Translations under genes and position numbers: made by a program
The notes under the pieces: generated by a model
Seen by the model: only the letters and a program-made list of their open reading frames with translations
Databases searched by the model: none
What the model was told of the DNA's origin: nothing
Assembly (NCBI GenBank): GCA_963971285.1
Contig: OZ020249.1
Location: 2,356,001 to 2,420,000, forward strand
Source of the DNA: Astropecten irregularis
Taxonomy: Eukaryota > Echinodermata > Asteroidea > Paxillosida > Astropectinidae
DNA: 64,000 nucleotides
Reading direction: 5' to 3'
Shown here: positions 10,181 to 20,929 of the stretch, piece after piece
Numbering within the stretch: the stretch's first letter is position 1
How the letters are laid out: each line of letters starts with the position of its first letter

Positions 10181-10327
10181 TACGTAACAAACTTTTCTCT
10201 CCATTGTCCCAATCACTACAGTATTAATGCCTTAACCTGTTAACACTGGTTCACGGGATCAACATCTAAATAAAAGTAACTCACACGACACAGAACAGGA
10301 ATAGAAGAGAACCGAACAGAGAAATAA

Positions 10328-10975
10328 ATGAAGGGAGGAAATGATTGGTCATACCGAAATCGGTCCCGACTACGAAGCAAAGAGGTAACACTAACAGGCA
10401 GTTTTCCCAGACAGGGCAGAACTACTCCTTTCGCCAGAAACGCTGGCAGAAGAAGAAGGCTGCTGAGAGTAGACAACAGTCTACGCCCAAGTAGAGCGGT
10501 GAGTGAACACCAATGTGATAACACTCCATGTAATGTAATTGTGATTAATCGGGCAGGTAAACTCGCACATAATGTAACCAAATGGCGCGAGATAACGTCT
10601 GATAAATGGGTACTGGACGCAGTCCAGCACTATCATATTGAATTCATTTCAATGCCATACCAGTCACGCATTCCAAAGGAATTTCCCTTTGCGACCAAAG
10701 ATGCTGATGTCATAGACTCAGAAATTGCCAAAATGCTCGAAAAAGGAGCCATTGTCAAAGCGAACCACATTTCTGGTGAATTTGTTTCCAACATTTTCAC
10801 GAGACCTAAAAAAGATGGTTCGGCCCGCCCGATCATAAACCTGAAAGGGCTTAACTCCTTTGTGGCTTATTTCCACTTCAAAATGGAAACTATCCGCACG
10901 GCAATTCAACTGATACGGCCCAATTGTTATATGGCCTCTATAGATCTTAAAGACGCATGTGTCTATAGCCTTTGA
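10328..10975 (+). pseudogene. DIRS reverse transcriptase, N-terminal part
   Basis: Recognisable blocks are WREITSDKWVLDAVQHYHIEF, IPKEFPF, VSNIFTRPKKDGSARPIINL, and MASIDLKDA, which carries the first catalytic Asp. The frame runs out after KDAC, where a small deletion shifts it into the next frame at 10959. The N-terminal 80 residues do not resemble RT. It would copy element RNA to DNA if intact. Confidence 0.85.
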
Positions 10976-11984
10976 GCATAGGAAATATCTGCGGTTCACT
11001 TGGCGTGACATGTTATACGAGTTTACCTGCCTCCCATTTGGCTTATCATGTGCCCCTCGTGTGTTTACTAAAGTCATGAAACCACTTATTGCCACTCTGA
11101 GGCGACGGGGCCATGAATCCTGTGATTATATTGATGATTCTTTTCTGATCGGTAGAACAGTTCAAGAATGCATTGATGATGTTCACAGCCGAATAGCACT
11201 CACTAGAGAGCTAGGATTTACATTGAATGACAAAAAATTTGTCACTAAGCCCACGAAACAAATCGATTTCTTGGGGTTTCATTTGGATTCAGAATTAATG
11301 ACGATCTCGCTCCCGGCAGCCTCAGACTTACATTGGTGGATCAAGGAAATTCCAGGGGCTTGTGCCCCTATGCATAGGCATGAGCCAGATTATGTAATCG
11401 AAACTGACGCATCCACAATGGGCTGGGGTGCACATCTAGGCGGTTACACCACTGGTGGACGATGGTCCAAGGATGAGGCCGCTCATCACATTAACTGGCT
11501 TGAATTGAAGGCCTGCTTATTAGCATTACAATCACTTTTCTTGGGGAAACGTGGTATTTCAATTCATCTGAAATCTGACAATGCAACCGCAGTTGCTCAC
11601 CTGCAACATTTTGGTGGCTCAAAATCTGCCTCACTTAATGCATTGGCCAGGGAAATTTGGGGGTGGTGCATGACCAGGGAAATCTGGCTCAGCTCCACAC
11701 ACCTGCCAGGTGTACAAAACACAATGGCAGACTCCGCATCTCGACACTTTCGAGATGATCTGGAATGGAAACTCAACACTGAACATTTTTCGAAGATCAC
11801 ATCAATGTTGCTACAGTCTGACATTGAGCTCTTCGCATCCAGGCTAAATTACCAATTGTTACCTTACGTAGCTTGGCAGGCAGATCCAGAGTCAGCTCAC
11901 ACTGACGCATTCACCCTAAATTGGGCATTATATAACTGCTTTTATGCATTTCCTCCATTTTGCCTAATAAACAGAGTGCACTAA
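10959..11984 (+). pseudogene. DIRS reverse transcriptase C-part and RNase H
   Basis: This continues RT with FTCLPFGLSCAPRVFTKVMK and the active-site YIDDS (about residues 57-61). After LGFHLDSELMTISLPA it joins directly to ASDLHWW. Family members normally have a longer thumb/connection segment there, so an in-frame internal deletion is likely. RNase H follows: ETDASTMGWGAH, ELKACLLAL, KSDNATAVAHL, GVQNTMADSASR. The frame ends at 11984 by another shift; conserved downstream residues (PLWHTQPWFP) continue in a different frame at about 12015-12060. Confidence 0.87.
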
Positions 11985-12014
11985 AATCGAACATGATGAA
12001 GCTTTCGGTATACT

Positions 12015-12440
12015 GATAGCACCACTATGGCATACGCAACCTTGGTTTCCGACTATGCTTAAATTGCTAGTCGGAACCCCGCTCATATTGCCTATTCACT
12101 CCAACGTTCTTTTACTGCCCTTCTGGAACAGGCTACATCCAATGAAGGATCACCTGAGGCTGACAGCATGCCTCTTGTCAGGGAGGCGCTCCGACACCAA
12201 GGCATATCAGGAGCAACTTCCAAGCTTATCCTTGCTTCATGGCGACCGAGCACAAGAAAGTGCTATGAATCCGCGCTCAGGCAGTGGACTCTTTTCTGCT
12301 CTCGGACAGAAACTCATCCGATTCAAACAGCTCTGATCACTGTTCTCAACTTCCTGACAGCAATTCCTGTCGGGCAGCCAATACAGCAGCCTCAACACAA
12401 CGAGAAGTGCTTTGTCGGCAATTATTCCGACCATTGACGG
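12015..12440 (+). pseudogene. DIRS linker and recombinase core-binding region, frameshifted
   Basis: PLWHTQPWFP..LKLLVGTPL occurs in one frame near 12020-12085. LVREALRHQGISG, ILASWRPSTRKCYESALRQW and FLTAIPVG occur in another at 12170-12390. The latter is the SAM-like core-binding domain that precedes the catalytic domain. A shift near 12380 separates it from the catalytic domain starting at 12412. Confidence 0.75.
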
Positions 12441-13116
12441 TGCTACGGTAGGAGCCCACCCTCTGGTGAAGAGACTGATGAAGGGGGTTTTCAACCTAAG
12501 ACCGCCGAAGGCCTGGTATACACATACATGGGATGTGGCGATAGTTCTGAACTATCTACGAACACTAGGGCCTAACGAAGGTCTTTCACTAAAGAACATC
12601 ACCATGAAATTGGTACTTCTTGTTGCCCTTACGTCAGGTCAACGCTGTCAGACTTTGTCTTTAATGAATCTTAACTCTGTCCGAGTAGGAACAAATTATG
12701 TTGATTTCATTATTGAACCTGTTACTAAAACGAGTAAAGTTGGTAAACCTCGAACAAGAGTAAACCCAATTGCATACCCACATGATATTGTTTTATGTGT
12801 TATGACGACCTTGAAAGTCTACCTTGATAAGACAAGGCACATCAGAGGTAGAGAAAGGAGGCTTTTTATTAGTTATGTACCACCCCACAAAGCAGTGGGA
12901 CCTCAGACTATAGGCAGATGGATTAAGTTAACCCTCTCAGAGAGTGGGATTAGGACGGAGAAGTTTACCGCCCTTAGTACACGCTCAGCATCATGCAGTG
13001 CAGCATCTAGGATGGGCGTACCAATAGAAACAATTATGAAAGCAGCAGGATGGTGCAGATCATCTACATTTGCACGGTACTATAGTCCGTGGGCCGAGCA
13101 GCCGAAAACGCTTTAG
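12412..13116 (+). pseudogene. DIRS tyrosine recombinase catalytic domain
   Basis: The 234-residue open frame has the first catalytic Arg in TSGQRCQTL (about residue 78). A second Arg sits in TALSTRSAS (about residue 192). The C-terminal AGWCRSSTFARYY holds the Trp/His-position residue and the Tyr nucleophile. The residue normally His in the HxxR motif is Leu here. The domain would cut and rejoin DNA through a 3'-phosphotyrosine bond. Loss of that His probably cripples it even though the frame is open. Confidence 0.85.
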
Positions 13117-13120
13117 TTTT

Positions 13121-14140
13121 TGAGATACGTGGTCTGCATCACGGAATTCCATAAAATTTGGGCAGGGGTGTAGATTGTGGTACACTCATCAACAAACAAG
13201 TTGTTCCCGCTTGCACAAATTGCTCCATAAAGAGAAATTTGCGGTTGAAAACGACCAAAATTCGTGTATAAAGAAAACATAAAAGAAACAGCGCCCCCTA
13301 TTGGTAGATCAAGTACAACTCTTTGCACATAACATTGTTGTTACAAGCGGCAGTTCTAGCATGTGTATATTTTGATTACTTCAGGGAATCCAAATGAATA
13401 CCTGGGTAATTTTCGGCCGGCATTAGAAATAATATGCATTTATATTATGTTTTTCGGGAAAAGGGTGTATAAAATTATGGACTTGCCGTGGTGGAAATGG
13501 AAATATTTTTCAGCCAAAGCTGCTACCTTGTTGTTGTTACCACACCTGTTACAATGGGCATATTAGGTCTTAATCACAATAATTGTAATGTTTTGAAATA
13601 TAAAAATTAAAATTAAAACTCATGCTGTTCCAGTACATTAAGTGATTTATTTATTGCAAATTTCAATGTGATTTCTGTCGAATAAATACTTTATTTTTAG
13701 TTTTAAAATAAAATAATTATTACATACTTCAGTTTTCTTTTTTCTTCATACAGTAGTATATATCAGAAATACATGTTGATAAATTGGACTACGAGGTTGT
13801 GTTTCCAGCGTTTCTGATGATTTTAAAAATGCATCAATATAGGCCAACTCTTATCCTGTGCATACGGTGAACAACATGGTTTGAATTAATACAGCTGTCT
13901 GATGACATGCCCATTTACAGTAGTGTGGGATGCTTTAAACTAGTAAGTGAATTGACATTTAACATGGTAGGACAAAAAAATTACAGGCTGTTGTGCGTGC
14001 CAACTTTTAGATAACCATCAAAAAATTAATGTTTGGGTCTATAACACTGTTACAGAAGTACTTCGATCAAGACTATACTAGAGTTGCAAATCTGAGACTT
14101 TACAAAAATTCAAAATAAACAGAAAAGTTCAAGGTTTTTA
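13121..14140. other. AT-rich non-genic tract
   Basis: No coding motif, terminal inverted repeat or SINE signal is recognised. The first 200 bases may be the DIRS 3' noncoding end. From about 13560 to 13770 the sequence is very AT-rich. Confidence 0.5.
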
Positions 14141-14396
14141 TCATGTACAAAGTAAAAAGTTATTGATATCATCCTTGTGATAATTTTTGTGCATTGATGG
14201 TGCTGCACGCTGTGACCAGAGGTTCAGGTCTTCTCTTCCTTGTTGCTCTGCACCTTCTTTCCTGCAGAGTATACACTCTCTGGGCAGAACATTCACTGAT
14301 TGTGCAGCAGGCACAGAAGTCCTCTGTGTATCAGAGCAGAGTCTCCTAGTTTTTCCAGGGGTGGAACTGGTGGAAGTATCTCCTGGGCTGCTTCAG
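14141..14396 (-). other. candidate exon with CxxC motif
   Basis: On the minus strand a T-rich stretch ends in TTTTAG at about 14401. One frame then stays open for about 80 codons to TGA at 14141. It contains a Ser/Thr/Pro-rich lead (TSTSSTPGKTRR) and PRECILCRKE. CxxC after a low-complexity lead resembles zinc-binding N-termini of large transposon-like proteins, but the similarity is weak and the family is not identified. Other frames are also partly open. Confidence 0.22.
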
Positions 14397-14399
14397 GTT

Positions 14400-15190
14400 C
14401 TAAAACACAAGAAAGGAGCAAGAGAAAAAATAATCCTTTGTTCCACAAACATAGTAAAATGTAATCAGATGCATGAACTTGTACATGTTTTTCAGTATTT
14501 GCTAAAGTAATACATCTTTTCAATTTGCAGGTCAACACTTGGTTGTGCAACTTGTGCTATACAGTAGTTCCAAATGCTGCCATGCTTTATTCCTATTAAT
14601 TACAAACCCTAGATTCAATCCGTTTTCAATCACATGGACATTTACTGACTCTATACAACATGAGTAAGGACTAAAATTCTTAGCTGATATAAATCACACA
14701 GACATGTACATAAATAATTAAACAATTGAATAATTGCATGACATGAGTGTGTACTAATTAGAGCCCATCGTATTATTATCTTACTGATGATAACCAGCAT
14801 TCTTTGGGATTGGGAGATCCAGTAGCCATTCACTAACATCCACAGCCTACTGTTGCTGAAGCTCTCGAGGCTCCCGGCTGACCCACTCCAGCACTACAGA
14901 TTGGGAAAAAAAATTAATTAAAAAATTAATTTCAATGAATTAAATTAGTAATGCCTCCCTAAATGAGTAATAAATAAAGCTACATGTACATCTTTAATTA
15001 ATGTACATGTTCATCCACAGTGCACAATGCACCTAGATCTTCAGTATAGGCTTGCATTGCGAGCAGTCGTACACTACTCCCAATGATCATGAAATGATGC
15101 ATGTACACTCCTACATCATTTCCTGATCATTATTTCATAGGTCGAACTCTAATTTAAGCCACTTCAATTTCAAAGACTAGAATAGGACTC
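14400..15190. other. AT-rich non-genic tract with small hairpin
   Basis: Nothing coding is recognised. A short palindrome lies at 15082-15131: AATGATCATGAAATGATG against CATCATTTCCTGATCATT. Confidence 0.5.
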
Positions 15191-15195
15191 TAAGC

Positions 15196-15357
15196 CAGGG
15201 GTCGATTTCAAGAAACCTATCGATCGTAACTCGAGGTACGAAGGATAACCCATGATCGTATTCTAGAAATCCTACATAGGGTTAATGCCTCATAACATAA
15301 GCCCCAAGAATGATAGTAAACTACGATGAGTTTTTTAGTGACTGAAATTGACCCCTG
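15196..15357. mobile_element. 162-bp MITE with CAGGGGTC ends
   Basis: CAGGGGTCGATTTCA at the left and TGAAATTGACCCCTG at the right form inverted ends with one mismatch. The interior is partly self-complementary (CGATCGTAACTCG region). No convincing target duplication was found. Confidence 0.6.
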
Positions 15358-15497
15358 CCTGGAGCCACAACATTTAAAAATGCACCCCCGCCAAGAAAAA
15401 AAAATCAAAAATTAATAAATATATAAATCAAATGAAATCAATTAATCTCCCTGGTGGAGAATTCAGGAAGAACTTTTACCCTGTACACCAATATCAT

Positions 15498-15915
15498 GGG
15501 GTTAGTGTAGTTTATGCCACCCATATTATTTTCAGTATTTATTTACCTTCTTCTGTTCCAAAATGAGATTCGTTACTTAAAGCAAATTTATTCATGGTCC
15601 TGAAACCCAGTGGCGTCGCCAAGGGGGGGCCAGGGGGGGCACGTGTCCCCCCTGGAAAACCTCGTGCCCCCCCGCGTGCCCCCCCCCACTTGAGATTTGG
15701 GTTGGTGAAAAAAAATATAATACATATTATTGTAGTGCCCCCCAACAATTGCTAGTGCCCCCCTTGTGCCCCCCCCCCCAGACTCAAAAGTCTGGTGACG
15801 CCACTGCTGAAACCCTAAAATGAACTTATTTCAGCAATATTTCAGTGAAAACAAAACAGTTTCTTACCCAAATAAATACTGAAAATAATATGGGTGGCGT
15901 AAACTACACTAATGC
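15498..15915. mobile_element. MITE family M1, copy 2, interrupted
   Basis: The left end is GGGGTTAGTGTAG and the right end CTACACTAATGCC, extending into a shared GCCACCCATATTATTTTCAG palindrome. Perfect 8-bp flanks AATATCAT lie at 15490-15497 and 15916-15923. The middle is interrupted by a 199-bp hAT-type MITE (15608-15806). Same family as 1737-2949. Confidence 0.85.
15608..15806. mobile_element. hAT-type MITE with CAGTGGCGTC ends
   Basis: CAGTGGCGTCGCCA at the left pairs with TGGTGACGCCACTG at the right. Exact 8-bp duplications CTGAAACC flank it at 15600-15607 and 15807-15814. The interior is rich in GTGCCCCCC runs on both strands. It is nested inside M1 copy 2, so it is the younger of the two. 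Confidence 0.88.
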
Positions 15916-15919
15916 CAAT

Positions 15920-16400
15920 ATCATGATCATCTGAATACGGTTTTACTCACTCGGCCTCGGCGATGTTGCTGGAATCAGCACGGTCGCGTCGGTAGGCTCA
16001 CTCCGCGTAGGACTAGGGCTAGGCCTACATTGTACATGTAACATGCCATATGATACGCACGTTCGATCCCTTTCTCGACGGTGCAATGTTCAGTGATGAA
16101 CTGGCCTTGGAAATTGCGATTATGGGTGATCTGGACATACTGGCCTGTTGAGAATGGTCTTCCAGATGTCAGTAAACCCTGTTGTACTTAAGCTTCAATC
16201 AGTTTGTAAATGCATTAAGTACTAAATATGTCTTTCTAGGGAATTTTCAACGTCGGTGTCTGACATCGACTCGTAGCAGACGACACCATGTTGTTTACTT
16301 CCGCATTCATGTAACGTAGAGCTTCCTAGTCTCTCTCGCTGCTATCATTTTCAATTTTATTTCGGTCTTTAAAAATTCTTTTTGAAGTTGGGAGCAATTT
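15920..16400. other. non-genic tract
   Basis: No gene or repeat is recognised. It may be intron or upstream sequence of the candidate exon at 16465. Confidence 0.4.
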
Positions 16401-16464
16401 CCCAGCGTGGGAACAAGCATTTTATGCATTTGCTATTTTTTATCTATCGAGTGTGATATATTAG

Positions 16465-16604
16465 AAAAGATTCCGAAGACAAGACCGCGTGATGAGCGAA
16501 AAAAAAGGCCTCGGCCCACGGACTTCTATGATAAACCTATCGATGATAAATGTACACATAACGACTTTGCGGAAAGTGTCCTTGGCCATTCGGCTGCAGT
16601 TTAA
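16465..16604 (+). CDS. candidate terminal exon of an unknown gene
   Basis: An intron-like TTAG at 16461-16464 precedes a frame that runs to TAA at 16602-16604. The peptide is short, charged and hydrophilic, with a basic cluster (RKKRPRP) that could be a nuclear localisation signal. A canonical AATAAA at 16652-16657 follows 48 bp downstream of the stop, as expected for a 3'-terminal exon. No family is recognised, and the acceptor has a poor pyrimidine tract. The frame is also open upstream into sequence with no coding look, so the start is uncertain. It could be chance. Confidence 0.3.
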
Positions 16605-16764
16605 TTATACATGTAATTGTATGTCTATCTGTGTGAACAGCTTGTGGAACAAATAAACTGTGTTTTGCTACTGAACTTTGCTTCCTTTGCTACTGGGTCT
16701 GTTGATTTTACAGTATGCTCCAAACATCTCACGTAAGGCCGAGGTGCTATGTGGTTGCGAGGTA

Positions 16765-17143
16765 GAATTTAAAATTAAACGAAATAAATGAAATGTAATT
16801 GAAGTTTAATTATGATTCTACCGAGAAACCACTAGCACTGAAGGACTTACGTACACCCTCCCTCTACTACTTGCTCTTACTCTACAGTCAGTAACTGGAG
16901 AGGTTTTCCCTCCCTACCATTACTGCAAATTCAACTATCTACAAAAATGCCCTGGGCGTGCTTAGCGCGGGCAGCTCTTATATTGGGGAGTAGCTTCTTT
17001 TTAACAAAAGACTCTCTCAACTGTGACGAATAAATACCGGTGGCAGGTGCAATCTCACGTAAGTCCTTCAGTGCTAGTGGTTTCTCGGTAGAAGCATAAT
17101 TAAACTTCAATTACATTTCATTTATTTCGTTTAATTTTAAATT
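16765..17143. repeat. long inverted repeat, 88-bp arms
   Basis: The left arm (16765-16852) and right arm (17057-17143) are nearly perfect complements; ACTGAAGGACTTACGT pairs with ACGTAAGTCCTTCAGT. The loop is about 200 bp. CTCACGTAAG also occurs just outside each arm (16729 and 17053). Likely a foldback MITE. Confidence 0.8.
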
Positions 17144-17157
17144 GTATTATAATTTGA

Positions 17158-17447
17158 AAAGTACAGGTGCTCTACCAACTGATCCATCCAGCCCTACATT
17201 GGTGTTGACCCCAATAGTCCATTATCTTTGTTCGTTTGGCAGTCAGAAGCCATGAAACCACGCACACACCGCCATACCCCAAGGATCGTTTCAATGATAC
17301 ACGCAGCAATGCTGCAACCTGGGAATGGTACATAGGGATTACTCAAAGAGGATACAGCTTTTTAATTAATATTATCATCAAATAACCACAAGGGAAACTG
17401 ACTTAATTAAGAAATTCAGTCAGTTTCCCTTGTGGTTATTTGATGAT
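17158..17447 (-). mobile_element. SINE-B copy 1, 5'-truncated, with hairpin tail
   Basis: The minus strand reads a partial tRNA-like head (complement of GTGCTCTACCAACTGATCCAT) joined to the family body GGCAGTCAGAAGCCATGAAA. The B box is lost. The end is a 74-bp hairpin (17374-17447) built on ATAACCACAAGGGAAACTGA and its complement. Related to 52681-53090 and 54060-54500. Confidence 0.7.
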
Positions 17448-17582
17448 TGATGATTGTATTATAATTTGTAAATAAAATTATTGGATTGAATTCTGCTCCT
17501 TGCAGTCTCATTATTTACTCTCGTTTAGCCTGGAGTCACCACCTGATTAGGTTAAATATCAATAAAATTTGAAGCTACATGG

Positions 17583-18858
17583 GGTACGTTCACACGAGCT
17601 GCTAACTTCGCTGCTAACTTCGTTGCTAAGTTAGCAGCGAAAATTTGTGGCCGTTGGAACGCAATTTTAGCTAACTTCGCTGTCAACTTCGCTGCTAACT
17701 TCGCTGCTAAGTCCGAAAGTTAACAGCAGAAATTTGTGCAGTTAACTTCGCTTCCTCCGAGTTAGCAGTGAAATGTGATACTTTAGCAGCGCTGCTAACT
17801 GTGATTTTCTGTATGAATGCAACTGACCTGTGAGAGAAAACATGACTTCCGCTCAATGTGTATTGCCGACCTCTCACGCACGTTGCGCCATGGTGGTATA
17901 CACATGTACGCCGTGTATAATACATGTACTGATGTTCGTGTAGCTGATGCACTTCTTCAGTCCTTGCTGACATCAAATTTCAATGATTTTAGGGCACTTT
18001 GACCTCAAGTATGTGTACATTTTAGGGTCACTGGGGCCAAAAGCATGGGCAACGAGACAATTTTTTTAATGACGGAACTGGGCACCATGCAAGGCCAAAA
18101 ACACCGTTTGAGGTGTACACTGTACACGATGTACAGCATTGTTTGCAAGATCTCTGTAAAAGTTCTGACTGTCCTTCCAAAGTATCGTAAATTGCATTTT
18201 CCTTATCAAGTAAAACTTACTTGAATTTCAGTCGGTTATTTTGTCCTTCTGGCCAAGTAGGTACACATTTCATATACTTGATCTAAAACAATATATCGTG
18301 CAAAAATCTTCTGAAAGCGACGACGATCACACAAGCCATCATGCACACCATGTGCAAACTACACAGTGAAGTCAGCACGGCATCTCGAAATTTCCACAGT
18401 CAAGTGCAGTCATAGCGCTCGTTCGGAACCACGTGGATTGGCGGCCAGTCAGTACATGTTTTGCAGTGAGAAATCAAATTAAGGGGGACACCACGGCCGA
18501 GAAGAAAGGGGCACACGGCCATTTTTGGCCGCAGACAGAGTGGGCATTACGGTTAAATCAGTATGTCATTTTCGCTATCGTATTTGTAACATTTCGCTGT
18601 CGTTTTCGCATTGTTTTCGCTGTTGTTTTCGCTGCGTATACCTTTTTTCTCAAACAACTACTGGAAGTAGCCGGGATAGATCAGCGATGTTATAACCAAT
18701 GACGTAATGGTTTCATGACCTCTGCATACGCCGATTGTGCAGTTAGCAGTCGTGAATGTAGCGTGTGAACGCTCGGTGGTTTTTAGCAAAAGTTGCTAAA
18801 CAACCGACCTCCCGCTGTGATATTTTTGCAGCGAAGTTAGCAGCTCGTGTGAACATAC
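17583..18858. mobile_element. TIR element with GTTCACACGAGC ends
   Basis: GTACGTTCACACGAGCTGC at the left is mirrored at the right by GCAGCTCGTGTGAACATAC. ACATGG flanks both sides (17577-17582, 18859-18864), a possible 6-bp target duplication. The subterminal zone is a tandem of TTCGCTGCTAAC units (about 17600-17720). An R1 copy lies inside at about 18140-18475. No transposase frame is recognised. Confidence 0.65.
18140..18475 (+). repeat. R1 dispersed repeat, copy c
   Basis: Shares CAGTCGGTTATTTTGTCC, TGGCCAAGTAGG, ATATATCGTGCAAAAAT and GAAAGCGACGA blocks with the copies at 6590-6995. Its right end, GCAGTGAGAAATCA, corresponds to the GTAAGAAATCAGC block near 41091. Confidence 0.6.
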
Positions 18859-18859
18859 A

Positions 18860-20720
18860 CATGGTTTGGGGTTTTCAGTGCTGACATATATACAGTAACT
18901 TTAAATCTTAATTTCCAGATTTTTATGTGCTGTGGCTTATACTTCACATGGCCAATATGCAAAATGAATTCAATGACATGGAGTGATTTTGAGGGCACAT
19001 TGTATACAGATTTTGAGAGCAGAAAATCATTTTCATGTATGACACAAAATTATTTCGAGGCTTTTCGTTTGTATGAGATGCTAAATCGTACATATGCGAT
19101 ACCGGCAATTCGTACACGTGTACGAGATAAACACATATGTGCTGTGGTTGTGTTTACAGGATTGGGCCCTCATGAAAGGAGATTCAGAAAGGCAACGTCA
19201 TGATGTTAGAATTCCCTGATATGTACAATAAAGAGCGTGTTCCGTGTTAAGAACAAAATTCATGTAATCCTAAGACTGTATTATTCCTTAAGTACTTAAC
19301 ATATCTGGCAACGAGGATAAAGATTCTTCTGAGACTAGTTCAGAAATGTGGCAGCAACTCCACTGCCTCCATTCTTCCTTGTAACTCCGATATTAATCTG
19401 GCTGTACTGAAATGTGCACTGTTACTTCTCTGCCTTGGCGCTGAAGGCCAGCCTGTATTTCACTTGCTCCCACAGGAGACACTGAACACAGACAAACAAC
19501 AGACAGTATCACACAGACAAACATGTTGATTTAAACCCTAGCTGTATTATTTTCCATAATATGTTTTAGGGTAAATGGAGTTCTTATACATTTTTATGTT
19601 CAACAACATTATATGGATTGCCATTTATATCTGTCTGCCTTTTCTTTGTTTGAATGCAGTATTTCCCCATGTGATTGACAAAATGCTACCTCACCTGTTC
19701 TGAAATGGGTAAGTATGAAAATCCAACCCTAAAAATAATTTCCATTTGTGTGATGATGATGTATTTTTTAGCCACACTTGTTAATAATAATAATAATGTA
19801 GTGGTTCCACTACGGTGCTGCGGTTTCGCGGCAAACAAGGGCGCAAGACCCTAAAATTATTTAGGGTAAGTGTATCCCAAGCACTCGGTGAAGTAAAAAC
19901 AAGGGAAGACCAGTTCTTGTTGAATCGCAGAAAATCAGTTGAAGTGTAGAATTTATTCCAATCAGTTGAAGAATCAAGTTAATTAATAAACAATCAACGA
20001 ATCACAAAAAGTTGAGTTATTGAAGATGGAAGCCAGTCAATTTGTAGAGAGTGATTATTAGCCCAGTTGTAGATAAGTTAACCCGATGATGAATGATGAG
20101 TATCCCAATGTTAATGCACTAATTCAGATAACGTTAGATCCCGTGGAAGATCCAAAGGCAAAGATGAAAGATCCAAGATCCAAAAGATCCCCAAAAGATA
20201 GTCAAAAAGATCACCAAAAAGATGCAAGAGCTGCAGGTACATCGACCAAAATGGTCTGGGGAGTCAACACTCCAAAATCAGCATATGCCCATGCTGACCA
20301 AACAGGTGGGAGGCTGACTTAAACTTCAGAATTCTCCAGAATTAGATGACTGTTGTCGCCGAATCGTAAAACGAACAGTGTCCGTTTTCCGCGCGCGCTC
20401 ACCTCGTGTGGATACACTACCAAGCAACTTTAAAATATTAGTACACCCGCATATGGACTAAGGTCGTGGGATCATCATTTTTTAACAGTAAGATAATCAA
20501 AAACTATAAAATACGATTTCCACCATCACATGGATGTACTTTAAATACAATATAAGTGGGATATTAAGAATATCCATTGACATTTAGTTTGGGCCTAATT
20601 GTTTACAAGTATGAGGCGGAGTGATTTGTGTGTAAACTTGTACACATGCATATTCATGAGGGACCATTCTAAATATAGCACTGTATCTGGGGAGTTGGGT
20701 ATTGTGAGTAAGTTACGAGT
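18860..20720. other. non-genic tract
   Basis: A 92-codon plus-strand frame (18925-19203) has no recognisable motif and an AATAAA 24 bp after its stop; I do not call it a gene. At 20160-20235 an irregular AAAGATC repeat generates a lysine/aspartate-rich frame. A TAGTGG-TT-CCACTA hairpin lies at about 19799-19812. Nothing else is supported. Confidence 0.4.
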
Positions 20721-20724
20721 CCCC

Positions 20725-20910
20725 ACAATAATAACTGGATTTATAGAGCGCCAAATTGCCAAAGGATACATGGCGCTGAAAAAGAAAGAAAGAAAGAAGA
20801 ACAAAAAGAAGCAAGAGAAGATAACTAGGACGTACGACCAGCTACCAAGTGTGGAAAAAGATGGGTCTTAAGAGCCCTCTTGAAGGATGGCACACTGACG
20901 GAGTTTCTGA
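20725..20910 (-). pseudogene. non-LTR retrotransposon (CR1/L2-like) 3' end
   Basis: The minus strand reads PSFKRALKTHLFPHL, the usual C-terminal residues of CR1/L2-type ORF2 proteins, then a stop. A 3' tail follows with GGCGCTCTATAAATCCAG and TTATTATTG at about 20725. This is a short 5'-truncated copy of a target-primed retrotransposon. The (TTTC)n stretch at about 20785-20800 lies in its 3' UTR. Confidence 0.7.
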
Positions 20911-20929
20911 TAGGGATGCAGTGTTCTCC

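Larger units (their letters stand above)
10215..13120 (+). mobile_element. DIRS-like retrotransposon (RT, RNase H, tyrosine recombinase)
   Basis: Plus-strand order is RT, RNase H, then tyrosine recombinase, the DIRS order, with no integrase or protease. DIRS elements integrate with a tyrosine recombinase and therefore make no target duplication. A Gag frame is absent. I could not place the inverted terminal repeats or internal complementary region, so the limits are approximate. Frameshifts and an internal deletion show it is inactive. Confidence 0.85.
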
